Source of the DNA: an uncultured Clostridia bacterium
GTDB taxonomy: Bacteria; Bacillota; Clostridia; Lachnospirales; Anaerotignaceae
Assembly (NCBI GenBank): GCA_910583755.1
Contig: CAJTZO010000021.1
Coordinates: 15,202 to 45,019 of the forward strand
Direction: 5' to 3'
DNA: 29,818 bases
This document shows positions 6,129-14,988 of this stretch, piece after piece. The notes below the pieces were generated by a model. That model did no database searches. It saw only the letters and a program-made list of their open reading frames with translations, and had not been told where the DNA came from. Positions within the stretch are counted from its first letter, which is position 1. Each line of letters opens with the position of its first letter. The position numbers and the translations under genes are program-made.

Positions 6129-7685
6129 ATGTTTTTAGAAAATTTGATTGCAAAAATAAACCCACATCTAGCAGAAAAACGACAAAAATCACGTATGAAA
6201 TTAAACTATCTCAAGAGTGTACAAAATTCAGGTTATTCTGAAGGTGGTGCAAGTCGTCGAAAAAATGCCTTAAAAGGATTTCGTGCAAACAGTTACAGCC
6301 CCTTAGAAGATATTGATGTAAATTTAGATTTATTACGTCAACGCTCCCGTACTTTGTTTATGACTTCCCCGATTGCAGCCAGTGCAATTAAACTAAACCG
6401 CACGAATATGATAGGGGCTGGTTTAAAGCTAAAATGTCGAATAGATAGTCAACTGTTAGGCTTATCACAAGAACAAGCGGAAACATGGGAAAGAAAAACA
6501 GAAAAAGAATTTGCTTTATGGGCTGGCTCTAAACATTGCGATACCCTTGGTTTGAATGATTTCTATGAGTTACAAAGTATTGCCTTCATCAGTTGGTTGT
6601 TAAATGGTGACGCTTTTGTATTAATGGATTATGAAAAACCGACTCCTTATATGCCATATACTTTACGTCTACATTTAATTGAAGGGGACAGAATTTCTAA
6701 CCCTAAAAGCAGTGCTGGTTATGTTTCTCTGAATCAAAAAGCTGAAAACGGAAATCGAATTTTTAACGGAATTGAAGTAGATAACAAAGGAAAAATTGTT
6801 GCTTATTATGTCTGTAACACTTATCAAAATGGCAGTATGTTAGCAAAAAAAGAATGGATAAGAGTGCAGGCAATCGGAGAAAAAACAGGAATCCCCAATG
6901 TATTACATATTATGGAAGCGGAAAGGGCGGAACAATATAGGGGTGTACCCTATTTAGCACCCATTATTGTAGTATTAAGACAACTCACGCAATATACAGA
7001 GGCAGAACTAATGGCAGCAGTTATCAATGGTATTTTTTCTGTATTTATTACAACTTCCGATGGTGGGGAAAATATGGATTTTGATGGAAGTATAGAGGAT
7101 TTCCAAAAAGCATATGAAACAGGGGATTATCAACTAGGGGCTGGATTAATCAATTATTTAGCACCTGGTGAGGACATTAAAATGGCAGATGCCACAAGAC
7201 CCAATGTTAATTTTGATACTTTTGCTTCTGCTATGTGTAAATATATGGGGGCAGCGCTAGAAATTCCTTACGAAGTATTAATCAAATCGTTTAACAATAA
7301 TTATTCTGCTTCTAGAGCAGCATTATTAGAACTATGGAAATATATTAAAATGCGTCGGAGTTGGTTTATCAATGACTTTTGTCAACCAATTTATGAAATT
7401 TTTTTAGCAGAAGCGGTTGCAAGTGGTCGGATTCAAGCACCAGGATTTTTGAAAGACCCTGCCCTAAAATGGGCTTGGTGTAAAGCAGAATGGAATGGAC
7501 CTGCACAAGGGCAACTTGACCCTATTAAAGAAGCAACTGCAGCTAAAATCAGAGTAGAGCAAGGTTTTTCTACAAGGGAAAGAGAAACCGTTGAAATGAA
7601 TGGTGGCGATTTTGTGGGAAATGTAACACAAGCAGAAATGGAAAATAAAAAAATGATACAGGCAGGATTAAAGGAAAAACAGTAA
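6129..7685 (+). CDS. Portal protein (lambda gpB family)
   Basis: 518 residues, ATG 6129 with AAAGGTGGTG. It has the lambda-type portal layout: an N-terminal clip/stem region with RQRSRTLFMTSPIAASAIKL, the wing segments (FAEAAL-like 'IAFISWLLNGDAFVLMDYE'), MEAERAEQYRGVPYLAPI, then LGAGLINYLAPGEDIKMADA, and NNNYSASRAALLELWKYIKM near the C-terminal crown. Length is typical for the family. It forms the dodecameric DNA entry vertex and docks terminase. Coupled to the protease gene downstream. Confidence 0.9.
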   Translation: MFLENLIAKINPHLAEKRQKSRMKLNYLKSVQNSGYSEGGASRRKNALKGFRANSYSPLEDIDVNLDLLRQRSRTLFMTSPIAASAIKLNRTNMIGAGLKLKCRIDSQLLGLSQEQAETWERKTEKEFALWAGSKHCDTLGLNDFYELQSIAFISWLLNGDAFVLMDYEKPTPYMPYTLRLHLIEGDRISNPKSSAGYVSLNQKAENGNRIFNGIEVDNKGKIVAYYVCNTYQNGSMLAKKEWIRVQAIGEKTGIPNVLHIMEAERAEQYRGVPYLAPIIVVLRQLTQYTEAELMAAVINGIFSVFITTSDGGENMDFDGSIEDFQKAYETGDYQLGAGLINYLAPGEDIKMADATRPNVNFDTFASAMCKYMGAALEIPYEVLIKSFNNNYSASRAALLELWKYIKMRRSWFINDFCQPIYEIFLAEAVASGRIQAPGFLKDPALKWAWCKAEWNGPAQGQLDPIKEATAAKIRVEQGFSTRERETVEMNGGDFVGNVTQAEMENKKMIQAGLKEKQ

Positions 7686-7706
7686 AACTAAAGAAAGGTG
7701 GATACT

Positions 7707-8738
7707 ATGAGTTTTTGGAAGGTACAAAACAAAGAAGAAACAGCGGAATTACAGCTTTATGGAGAAATTAGTAATAGTGATTCCAGTTGGTGGGATGGTG
7801 CGCAATATATTACGCCACAAAAGTTTTTAGATGATATTGCACCTTTAAGAGAGAAAGAACAAATTACTATCAAATTAAATAGCGGTGGTGGTGATTTATT
7901 TGTTGGGTTACAGATTGCAACGATTTTAAAAAGCATATCAGCAAAAAAAGTTTGTATCATAGAAGGCATTGCAGCTAGTGCAGCCGTTTTGATAGCTTGT
8001 GCCTGTGATACGGTAAAACTTTACAGTAATAGTTTGTTAATGGTACATAAACCAAAAGCCACCTTTTTTAGTACAGGAGAAGATAGTGATTTTGACAAAG
8101 TTTCTAACATGCTTAAAATTTGCAAAGATAGCTGTATCGATTTTTACAGAAAAAAGACTGGAAAAAGTTATGAAGAAATGGCAGAAGTAATTGACAAAGA
8201 AACCTGGTTTTTAGGACAGGAAGCCGTTGATTTTGGTTTTTGTGATGAAGTCATTGAAGAAAATTTATCTATGGAAATAACAAACAGCCATTTTTTAATT
8301 GTTAATAGTATTGCACATAATCTTACAAGCTGTAAAAACTTTGAAAATCTGAAACAAAAAATAAATGCAAGGAAAGAAGGGAAAAGCAATATGACAATCG
8401 AAACGCTAAAAAAAGAGTATCCAGATTTATACAATCAAGTTTTATTGCAGGAAAGAAACCGCCTCAAAGAACTGGATGAATTTGACGGTCTTATTGATAC
8501 AGAAATGCTACACAAAGCAAAATATCTTGCCGAAATGTCAGCAAAAGACCTTTGCTTTGAGGCAATGAAGCAAGGAAAAATAACAGGGGTTAACCATTGG
8601 AACAACTTGCAGGATGACCGTAAAAATTCAGGGGTTCATAATGTTATGGGTATGCAAGAAAAAGTAGGAAATCAAAAGCAAGAGCATATTAATTATTTTG
8701 CAAAAGTGTTGAATCAAAAAAGAGGTGCTAAATCATGA
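7707..8738 (+). CDS. ClpP-type prohead protease fused to scaffold domain
   Basis: 343 residues from ATG 7707 (AAAGGTGG upstream; GTG 7698 lies inside that site). The ClpP/S49 fold is visible: KLNSGGGDLF (oxyanion loop), the nucleophile Ser91 in GIAASAAVLIA, His114 in LMVHKPKA and Asp163 in IDKETWF. After about residue 185 the sequence changes to a helical tail with its own start at ATG 8391, so the gene probably makes protease plus an assembly scaffold like lambda C/Nu3. Ends in an ATGA overlap with the decoration gene. Confidence 0.9.
   Translation: MSFWKVQNKEETAELQLYGEISNSDSSWWDGAQYITPQKFLDDIAPLREKEQITIKLNSGGGDLFVGLQIATILKSISAKKVCIIEGIAASAAVLIACACDTVKLYSNSLLMVHKPKATFFSTGEDSDFDKVSNMLKICKDSCIDFYRKKTGKSYEEMAEVIDKETWFLGQEAVDFGFCDEVIEENLSMEITNSHFLIVNSIAHNLTSCKNFENLKQKINARKEGKSNMTIETLKKEYPDLYNQVLLQERNRLKELDEFDGLIDTEMLHKAKYLAEMSAKDLCFEAMKQGKITGVNHWNNLQDDRKNSGVHNVMGMQEKVGNQKQEHINYFAKVLNQKRGAKS
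8391..8738 (+). CDS. Internal in-frame scaffold protein (Nu3-like)
   Basis: Internal ATG 8391 in the protease frame would give a 115-residue helical protein starting MTIETLKKEYPDLYNQVLLQ. A good ribosome site (AAGAAGGG, 8374-8381) lies 9 bases upstream, inside the protease coding sequence, where no such site is needed. Lambda makes Nu3 scaffold in just this way from gene C. The sequence matches the scaffold role in being charged, helical and C-terminal to the protease domain. Confidence 0.55.
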   Translation: MTIETLKKEYPDLYNQVLLQERNRLKELDEFDGLIDTEMLHKAKYLAEMSAKDLCFEAMKQGKITGVNHWNNLQDDRKNSGVHNVMGMQEKVGNQKQEHINYFAKVLNQKRGAKS

Positions 8739-9121
8739 AAAAGATAGAAGAATTTTTACAAGGTGGAGAATATAAAAATCTGATTGCTGGTACAGAAATA
8801 AAACCTATGGTAAAAGGAATCTCTTTAAAAACGGGACAAGGAATCTTAAAAGCAGGGTCTGTTTTAGGCTTGACAACTACAGACAATTTAGGAATTTTAC
8901 TAGATAAAAATGCTACCGATGGCAGTCAAAATCCAGTGGGTATTTTGATAGAAGATATAGATACTGGTACAGAATCGGATGCAGATTCTATTTTGTCACA
9001 AATGTTTATCAGAGGTGTTTTTAACCAAGAAGCACTTCTATTTACAGAAGGTACAAGCTTATTAGATATAGAGATGGAATTAAGGAAAATAGATATTTAT
9101 ACAAAAAAAATGTATGAATAA
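8735..9121 (+). CDS. Capsid decoration protein (lambda gpD-like)
   Basis: 128 residues overlapping the protease stop by 4 bases (ATGA). The pattern 'AGTEIKPMVKGISLKTGQGILKAGSVLG' then 'NPVGILIEDIDTG' and 'MFIRGVFNQEALLF' is that of gpD trimers that clamp the expanded head. Order protease-decoration-capsid is the lambda C-D-E order. Confidence 0.75.
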   Translation: MKKIEEFLQGGEYKNLIAGTEIKPMVKGISLKTGQGILKAGSVLGLTTTDNLGILLDKNATDGSQNPVGILIEDIDTGTESDADSILSQMFIRGVFNQEALLFTEGTSLLDIEMELRKIDIYTKKMYE

Positions 9122-9145
9122 GCAAACAGAAAGGAGTTTCAAACT

Positions 9146-10168
9146 ATGAATTTTACAACGATTGAATTGTTAGAAGTGCTAGAACAGCGTATGCCGGTTT
9201 ACTCTTTTTTTACTAGTTTTTTTCCAGATGGAAAGGTACACCCTACTTCAAAATTACAACTAGACATTAAAAAAGGAAAACGTCCCCTTGCGCCTTTTTG
9301 TTCTCCTATGCAGGGTGGGAAAGTGTTAAAACGGGAAGGATACCGTTCAAAACTGATTGATACACCAAGAATTGCACCACAAACTATTTTGACGGTAGAT
9401 GATGTGGAAAAAAGAATGGCAGGAGAAGCCATTTATTCTGTAAAAACACCGGAACAACGGGAGATGGAATTATTAGCGGAAGATACCAAAGAATTAGAAG
9501 ACCGTATTGAAAGAAGCAAAAACTGGCTTGCTAGAGAAATGATTTATAACGGTAAAATTCAAGCTGAAGATAAAGAAGATGGCTATTCCTTTGAGATTGA
9601 TTTTAATTTTACAAATAAAGAAGTGCTTGCAAAGGGTTGGGATGAAGCAGGTAGTGACCCTATCACAGATTTAAAAAGGGCAAGATTACATTGTATTCAG
9701 GCAGCAGGATTTGCACCCACCATTGCAATTTTGGCAGGGGATGTGGTAGACGCTTTTAAAAACAATGCAAAAGTACAAAAAGCAATGGATATTCGTAATT
9801 TTAATTTTGCAACCTATACCCCTAAAATTATCAATGACGCTGTTACCTTTTTAGGAACGATTGCAGAATTAGGACTTGAACTGTATCAATATGATGAATG
9901 GTTTGTGGATGAAAATAACGTTACGCATCCGTTTGTTCCGGAGGGTACCGTTGCACTTTTACCTAAAACCATAGGTACAATGGAATATGGCTTAGTAACA
10001 CAATATGAAGGGGAAGAAAAAGGATTTCGTTCTTATGAATCTTCTTTAGTTCCCTTTATTTATGGTTCTGTAGAAGGAAATGCTAAAAACTTTAGATTGA
10101 CTTCAAGACCTGTACCCGTTCCTAAAAATGTAGATGGTTGGTATATCTTGGAGGGTGTGACAAAATGA
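9146..10168 (+). CDS. Major capsid protein (lambda gpE family)
   Basis: 340 residues, ATG 9146 with AAAGGAG. The N-terminal signature TTIELLEVLEQRMPVYSFFT, then FSSFF-like 'FFPDGKVHPTSKLQLDI' and 'KRPLAPFCSPMQGGKVLKRE' is typical of the Phage_cap_E/HK97-fold family. Later APTIAILAGDVVDAFKNNAK and TAELGLELYQYDEWFVDEN correspond to the A-domain. About the usual length of lambda E (341). Forms the icosahedral shell. Confidence 0.92.
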   Translation: MNFTTIELLEVLEQRMPVYSFFTSFFPDGKVHPTSKLQLDIKKGKRPLAPFCSPMQGGKVLKREGYRSKLIDTPRIAPQTILTVDDVEKRMAGEAIYSVKTPEQREMELLAEDTKELEDRIERSKNWLAREMIYNGKIQAEDKEDGYSFEIDFNFTNKEVLAKGWDEAGSDPITDLKRARLHCIQAAGFAPTIAILAGDVVDAFKNNAKVQKAMDIRNFNFATYTPKIINDAVTFLGTIAELGLELYQYDEWFVDENNVTHPFVPEGTVALLPKTIGTMEYGLVTQYEGEEKGFRSYESSLVPFIYGSVEGNAKNFRLTSRPVPVPKNVDGWYILEGVTK

Positions 10169-10530
10169 AAATAAGGATTAAGGCTTTAAAAAAACTATAT
10201 TTTTTTGATAGAAAAGAAGTGCGTTACGTGCATCCAGGGGAATATGCAGAAATTGAGGATAAACTTTTAAATAAATTTTTAAAACTCAAGGCAGTAGAAG
10301 TGATTGCTACAGGGGAAGAAAAAAAGATACCATTTAGCAATGATTGTTCTGCAGAAACAGAATTGCCCGATATTGTGGCAGTGGTAGAAAAAATGGATGC
10401 CATCAAGGAAAAATCAGAATTAATATTATATGGCAACTCCCTAGGAATCCAAAACTTGACAATGGAAATGTCTGTAGAAGAAATCAAAGCTACTATTGTA
10501 AATGGATTGGAAAATGCAAATGACATTTAA
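10165..10530 (+). CDS. Head-associated protein with HeH/LEM-like domain
   Basis: 121 residues, starting at ATG 10165 in an ATGA overlap with the capsid stop (an in-frame start 27 bases upstream lies inside the capsid gene). The N-terminus has a short beta domain (KALKKLYFFDRKEVRYVHPGE); the C-terminus, KSELILYGNSLGIQNLTME followed by VEEIKATIV, looks like a HeH/LEM helix-extended-helix. In this place lambda-like phages code for FI-type or connector proteins, so it may act in head completion. Confidence 0.5.
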   Translation: MKIRIKALKKLYFFDRKEVRYVHPGEYAEIEDKLLNKFLKLKAVEVIATGEEKKIPFSNDCSAETELPDIVAVVEKMDAIKEKSELILYGNSLGIQNLTMEMSVEEIKATIVNGLENANDI

Positions 10531-10846
10531 AGAACAGCTTCAAGTGGATATAAAAAATGTGTTTTTTGATTTAGATATTTTTGCAGAAATACATAACGTT
10601 GATGGTACAGATATGCCAGTTGTGGTGGATAATGAATCCCTAAAGGAAATCAAAGCAACGCAAAAAGAACATACTGACGGAATTTTTATGGATGGAATTT
10701 TGTTTTATGTTTCTATGGAGCATTTGCAAGTTTTGCCTAGTGTGGGAAATGTATTTTATTTTGATAACACAATGTATCGTGTAGTTTCTGCAAATAACGA
10801 TAGTGGTGTTGCAGAAATTGTTTTAGAGGTGACGCAATCATGGTAG
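10514..10846 (+). CDS. Head-tail connector/stopper (FII-like)
   Basis: About 110 residues. Start is ATG 10514 or 10520, overlapping the preceding gene by 11-17 bases; ATG 10514 has GGATTGGA ahead. The beta-rich sequence with GILFYVSMEHLQVLPSVGN and MYRVVSANNDSGVAEIVLEV is that of phage head-closure proteins such as lambda FII or the 'ATP-binding sugar transporter-like' connectors. Position between capsid and gpZ agrees. Confidence 0.6.
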   Translation: MQMTFKEQLQVDIKNVFFDLDIFAEIHNVDGTDMPVVVDNESLKEIKATQKEHTDGIFMDGILFYVSMEHLQVLPSVGNVFYFDNTMYRVVSANNDSGVAEIVLEVTQSW

Positions 10847-11460
10847 ATTTACAAATTGATTTAACAGAGGCAAGGGAACAAGCAATACAACGACTTGGGG
10901 AACTAAAAAATGAAAATGTAAATAAGGTACTAAAAAGAAGTTTGAAAAGAGCTACAAACTCATATCAAGCTTCAACAATAAGAGAAACGAAAAAAAAATA
11001 TTTGCTTAAAAGAGAAAGTATTGAAAAAAATATGTATATTACACCTTCTGGTAATGGGTTTATTTTTACAACATCAAGTCGGTCAAAACTAATTACCCAT
11101 TATGATTATAATAGTGTTGTAAAAATAGGAGGAGAAAAAAGAATTGGTAAACGTCAATATTTTAAAGCAAGAGTTTTTAAAAAAAGCAAATTAACATATC
11201 TTTCTAATACATTTTGGGTAAAAAGTGAAGCAGATAAAAAAGGTGGTATGTTATTAAAACGTCCTGAAGGTTTGACTGGTAAAGCTGCCCATCCCCAAAA
11301 AAAGAAAAAAAACTGGCTTGTCTTAGGACCAGCCGTTGGTACGATTGTTAGAAATCAAGAAACCGTAGATATATCAGAAAAAAGAGCAAATGAAATATTA
11401 AAAAAAAGAATTGACCATGAAGTAGATAGAATTTTAAGCCGTATGGCACAAAAAACATAA
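10840..11460 (+). CDS. Minor tail protein Z-like / tail completion protein
   Basis: 206 residues starting at ATG 10840, overlapping the connector by 7 bases. Rich in lysine and arginine. Segments LKRSLKRATNSYQASTIRET, 'KYLLKRESIEKNM', 'ANTF-like' FWVKSEADKKGG and the C-terminal helix ILKKRIDHEVDRILSRM match the prophage minor tail protein Z family, which terminates or joins the tail tube to the head. Confidence 0.7.
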   Translation: MVDLQIDLTEAREQAIQRLGELKNENVNKVLKRSLKRATNSYQASTIRETKKKYLLKRESIEKNMYITPSGNGFIFTTSSRSKLITHYDYNSVVKIGGEKRIGKRQYFKARVFKKSKLTYLSNTFWVKSEADKKGGMLLKRPEGLTGKAAHPQKKKKNWLVLGPAVGTIVRNQETVDISEKRANEILKKRIDHEVDRILSRMAQKT

Positions 11461-11477
11461 TAGGAGTGGATATTATT

Positions 11478-11795
11478 ATGAAAAAAATTTTTTTTAAATT
11501 ATCAAAGCCTTTTACTTTTGAAGGTGAAACTTATACAGAATTAAATTTATCAGAGTTAGAGGACATTACAGGACAACAACTTTATGATGCTGAAAGGATA
11601 TATGTAAAAAAAGGCGGAAACGTTATTGCAATGGAATACAATTTAGATTTCATTTTTATTTTATGTAGTATGACACTGAAAAAACCGATTGAATTTTTTT
11701 ACGCTCTACCTGCAACGGATGCCTACCATCTGAAATATAGAATAACAAATTTTTTGGAGGGTGGGAATACAATGGAGGAATCGGACGAGCCATAA
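11478..11795 (+). CDS. Tail assembly chaperone (short, unshifted product)
   Basis: 105 residues from ATG 11478 with TAGGAG upstream (GTG 11466 in frame overlaps that site). KPFTFEGETYTELNLSELED is typical of P2 E-like phage tail assembly chaperones, which coat and protect the tape measure before tube assembly. It contains the slippery site T TTT TTG at 11750-11756, so part of the ribosomes would shift into the downstream frame to make a longer product, as in P2 E/E' and lambda G/GT. Immediately upstream of the tape measure gene, the expected place. Confidence 0.8.
   Translation: MKKIFFKLSKPFTFEGETYTELNLSELEDITGQQLYDAERIYVKKGGNVIAMEYNLDFIFILCSMTLKKPIEFFYALPATDAYHLKYRITNFLEGGNTMEESDEP
11747..11756 (+). 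promoter_or_regulatory. -1 ribosomal frameshift site
   Basis: AAATTTTTTG carries two overlapping slippery heptamers in the correct phase with the chaperone frame: A_AAT_TTT (11747-11753) and T_TTT_TTG (11750-11756). The latter is, from memory, the heptamer used for P2 E/E'. The -1 frame has a stop at 11738-11740 and is then open to 11923, so the shift must happen here. No clear downstream pseudoknot was seen. Confidence 0.75.
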
Positions 11796-11923
11796 GAAAA
11801 ACAGCAATGATGTTGTCTATGAATACCTATAGCAATATTACGTATTTTATGAATATGCCTTTACAAGAATTATGTGCATTTGTAGAAGATTACAATGCAA
11901 TTATGAAAGAACAAAGAAGGTGA
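11756..11923 (+). CDS. Tail chaperone frameshift extension (E'/GT-like)
   Basis: 55 codons in the -1 frame that become the C-terminal half of a 148-residue fusion. The sequence, GGWEYNGGIGRAIRKTAMML then SMNTYSNITYFMNMPLQELC and FVEDYNAIMKEQRR, ends in the 'm...L.el..f...yN.i' pattern seen in T-like chaperone extensions. There is no good ribosome site for independent translation. The extension binds the tape measure in lambda GT, and the tape measure starts 4 bases after this stop. Confidence 0.75.
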   Translation, partial: GGWEYNGGIGRAIRKTAMMLSMNTYSNITYFMNMPLQELCAFVEDYNAIMKEQRR

Positions 11924-11926
11924 AAC

Positions 11927-14779
11927 ATGGCAAAAGGTAAAGGTAAAAAATATGAATTTGTTGTTTCTTTTGGCGGAAAAGTAGATTCTTCTTTAGCTGC
12001 TGCTATCAATGGCGTACAAGGGAAATTTAATAGCTTGCAGAACTTAGCAAAAAGGGCTGCTGTTGGGGTAGGTGCTGCTTTTGCAGCCGTGAAGGTAAAA
12101 GATTTTGTAGGAGATTCCATCAATACATACAAAAACTATGAGCAAAGTATGGCACAAACAGCCGCAACCGCTGGCATACAAAAAGGAAGTGCAGAATATG
12201 AAAAGTTAAATGAAGCTGCTAGGGCAGCAGGAAAAGCTACTAGTAAAACAGCTGCAGAAGCCGCTGACGCTTTAGGTTATATGGCTTTAGCGGGGTGGAA
12301 TGTTAAGCAATCTACAGCAGCACTCATGCCAGTGTTACGTTTATCTGAAGGAACACAAGCTGACCTTGCAACTACTAGCGATTTGGTGACAGATTCTATG
12401 TCAGCATTAGGAATTAAAATGGATTCAGAGGGGAAAAATTTAACCCGTTATTTAGATGTCATTGCTGCAGCAAATAATAAATCCAATCAAACAGCTATGC
12501 AGGCTATGGAGGCTTATATTAGTGTAGGTGGTACCTTTGAAAGTTTAAATACTCCGATTGAAGAAAGTGCAGCTCTATTAGGTGTGTTAGCAAATAGAGG
12601 TACAAAAGCTAGTGAAGCTGGTACAAGCATGAACTCTATTTTAATTAACCTAAAGAAAAAAAGTGGGGAAAGCGCAAAAGCCATGAAAGCACTTAATTTA
12701 AGTGCTTATGATTCTCAAGGAGAATTTAAAGGTGTTACCAATGTGCTCAAAGAATTAGACGAAAAGCTAAAGAGTCTTTCTACAGATGAAGAACGTGATA
12801 TGTACAAAGACATGATAGCAGGAAAAACACAGGTTGACACCTTAAATAAACTGTTGCAAGGTCTGAATACCTTTACAGATGATGGGGTTACAGAATTAGA
12901 AGCCTTGCAAAGACAGCTTGAAAATTCAGATGGAGCTTTAAATGCAATGGCAGATACTGTAAGTAATACAATGGGAATGGCATTTTCAAGACTTTCTTCT
13001 GCTACAGATGATTTTAAAATTGAGTTTATAAGCCATTTTGAAAGTGGCATTACACCTGTAATAGATGGATTAGCAAATAAAATAACTATGATTACTCCTA
13101 AAATAGGGGCAGTTGCAGAAAGTATCAAAGGGAAATTTATAACGATAAAGACAACGATTACTGAAACAAAGGCAGCTTTTATGACTTTGCTAGGAAAAGA
13201 TACAAGTGATATGGGTTTTGTATTCAGTAAAGAAGGAGCAAAAAGCGCACTTAGTCGTATCACAGGCGTAACAACAAGTCGAATTGAAAGTTTTATTGAA
13301 ATTTACTCTAAAACAAAAGAAGCTACAGCAGCTTTATTAACATTAGCAGGAAAAAATACAAGTGCTTTAGGAATACAATTTAGCAAAGAAGGGGCAAAAA
13401 GTGCACTTAGTCGTATTACTGGTATGACTGAAACACAACTTGATAGTTTAGCAGGAACATTTCAAAAAACAAAGCAAGACTTTTTAGCAACAGTAGAAGT
13501 TATAAAAAAAGTGGTTGGTGGAATTGTAGATACTGTTGGTAAAGTAGTAAGTTTTACCATTTCTCATTTAGATACCATAGCACCTATTGTAATAGGTATT
13601 GGGAAAGTGCTTGCTAAACTGTTTATTATGGGGAAAATATCAGGTGTAATTCTTAAAGTTGGAAATACAACTGGCAAAGTATTAACCACTGTAGGAAAAT
13701 TTGGAGAAAAAGTGGAAAATGTTATTAAAATTGCAAAAAAATCTAAAGGGCTTCATACTATCTTTTCTAAAATTGGTCCAACAGTTGCCAAAATCGGTCC
13801 AGCAATTGCCAGAATTGGTCCAGGTATTGCTAAAATTGGTGGTATGGCTGCAAAAGCTTTACCCCTTGTGAAAGCTGGTTTTGCAGCATTGGCAGGACCT
13901 GTAGGAATTGCGATTGCAGTTGTTACTGCTTTAGTTGGTGTTGGTGTACTGTTATATAAAAATTGGGATACTATAAAACAAAAAGCGTCAGAAATCTGGA
14001 CGAATGTTAAAACAACATTCTCCAATATGGGTACTGCTATTTCTACAAAAGTAACAGAAATAACAACAAATGTCAAAACTGGATTTACCAATATGAAATA
14101 TGCAGTTATTTCAAAAGCATTAGAAATTTGGACAGGTGTTAAAACAGCCTTTCTTAACATGAAAAACAGCGTTATTAGCACAATAACAGAATTATGGACA
14201 AATGTAAAAACAACATTTGGCAATCTTAAGGATTCTGTCATCACAAAAGCGATGGAATTGTGGGAAGGTGTTAAGTCTGTTTTTGGAAATATCAGAGATA
14301 GCATTGCAAATGCCTTTACAGGTGCAGTCAATACAGCAATTGGTGGATTAAATACCCTTATTAACAAAGTCAACAGTGTACATATCAATATTCCAGATTG
14401 GATACCTGGCGTCGGCGGAAAAGAAATTGGATTAAATATTCCACAAGTACCTACACTTTCTTCTAACGTGCCAGCCCTTGCTTCAGGTGGTATCGTTACA
14501 AAACCAACCCTTGCTATGATTGGAGAAGGAAATGAAAAAGAAGCAGTTTTCCCCCTTTCTAAATTAGAAGAATTTTTAAGCAACTATGGTTCAGGAAGCA
14601 CAAACAACACTGGTATGGTCTTTCAGATTGAATACAAACCACAAATTATTATACAAGGAAATGGGAACAAAGAAGAAATACAACAAGAAGTAGAAAAAGG
14701 AGCAGCAAAAGCACAAGTAGATTTTGAAACACAAATGAATCAATGGCTAAAAGCACAAAAAAGGCGTGGCTTTGCATAA
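11927..14779 (+). CDS. Tail tape measure protein
   Basis: 950 residues, ATG 11927 with GAAGGTGAAAC. The N-terminal third has the PhageMin_Tail/TP901 signature (AATAGIQKGSAEYEKLNEAA, 'TSDLVTDSMSALGIKMDSEG', GVLANRGTKASEAGTSMNSI). The middle has an internal duplication: FSKEGAKSALSRITG appears twice about 170 bases apart; then repeated IGP-AKIGP units with a glycine/alanine hydrophobic segment, and helical WTNVKTTF/WEGVKSVF repeats. C-terminus ALASGGIVTKPTLAMIGEGN is the usual end. Using about 0.15 nm per residue, tail length would be near 140 nm; that is an estimate. No lysozyme or peptidase domain seen. Confidence 0.92.
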   Translation: MAKGKGKKYEFVVSFGGKVDSSLAAAINGVQGKFNSLQNLAKRAAVGVGAAFAAVKVKDFVGDSINTYKNYEQSMAQTAATAGIQKGSAEYEKLNEAARAAGKATSKTAAEAADALGYMALAGWNVKQSTAALMPVLRLSEGTQADLATTSDLVTDSMSALGIKMDSEGKNLTRYLDVIAAANNKSNQTAMQAMEAYISVGGTFESLNTPIEESAALLGVLANRGTKASEAGTSMNSILINLKKKSGESAKAMKALNLSAYDSQGEFKGVTNVLKELDEKLKSLSTDEERDMYKDMIAGKTQVDTLNKLLQGLNTFTDDGVTELEALQRQLENSDGALNAMADTVSNTMGMAFSRLSSATDDFKIEFISHFESGITPVIDGLANKITMITPKIGAVAESIKGKFITIKTTITETKAAFMTLLGKDTSDMGFVFSKEGAKSALSRITGVTTSRIESFIEIYSKTKEATAALLTLAGKNTSALGIQFSKEGAKSALSRITGMTETQLDSLAGTFQKTKQDFLATVEVIKKVVGGIVDTVGKVVSFTISHLDTIAPIVIGIGKVLAKLFIMGKISGVILKVGNTTGKVLTTVGKFGEKVENVIKIAKKSKGLHTIFSKIGPTVAKIGPAIARIGPGIAKIGGMAAKALPLVKAGFAALAGPVGIAIAVVTALVGVGVLLYKNWDTIKQKASEIWTNVKTTFSNMGTAISTKVTEITTNVKTGFTNMKYAVISKALEIWTGVKTAFLNMKNSVISTITELWTNVKTTFGNLKDSVITKAMELWEGVKSVFGNIRDSIANAFTGAVNTAIGGLNTLINKVNSVHINIPDWIPGVGGKEIGLNIPQVPTLSSNVPALASGGIVTKPTLAMIGEGNEKEAVFPLSKLEEFLSNYGSGSTNNTGMVFQIEYKPQIIIQGNGNKEEIQQEVEKGAAKAQVDFETQMNQWLKAQKRRGFA

Positions 14780-14793
14780 GAAGGTGATATGAA

Positions 14794-14985
14794 TTGTATA
14801 CAACAATAGATGGGGATACTTGGGATATAATCGCAAAAAAAGTATATGGAGAGGAACAAAAAGCAGATTTTTTAATGAAAAACAATAGAAAATTATTAGA
14901 TAAATTGGTTTTTCAAAGTGGGGTCGTGCTAGAAACGCCACCGCTTCCGATAGAAAAATCAACACTTTTACCAGATTGGAGATAA
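14794..14985 (+). CDS. Tail protein X (P2 gpX/LysM-like)
   Basis: 63 residues from TTG 14794, with AAGGTG 7 bases upstream. MYTTIDGDTWDIIAKKVYGE followed by LLDKLVFQSGVVLETPPLP is the classic gpX/LysM-like fold of P2-type tails (binds within the baseplate hub). An ATG at 14789 is out of frame. Confidence 0.85.
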   Translation: MYTTIDGDTWDIIAKKVYGEEQKADFLMKNNRKLLDKLVFQSGVVLETPPLPIEKSTLLPDWR

Positions 14986-14988
14986 AAA

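Noticed and set aside
12715..13263. Minus-strand open frame of 182 codons opposite the tape measure gene
   Set aside because: Same reason; low-complexity hydrophobic translation typical of antisense shadows.
13753..14583. Long minus-strand open frame (276 codons) opposite the tape measure gene
   Set aside because: It mirrors the codon bias of the tape measure frame, has no ribosome site and runs against the direction of all other genes.
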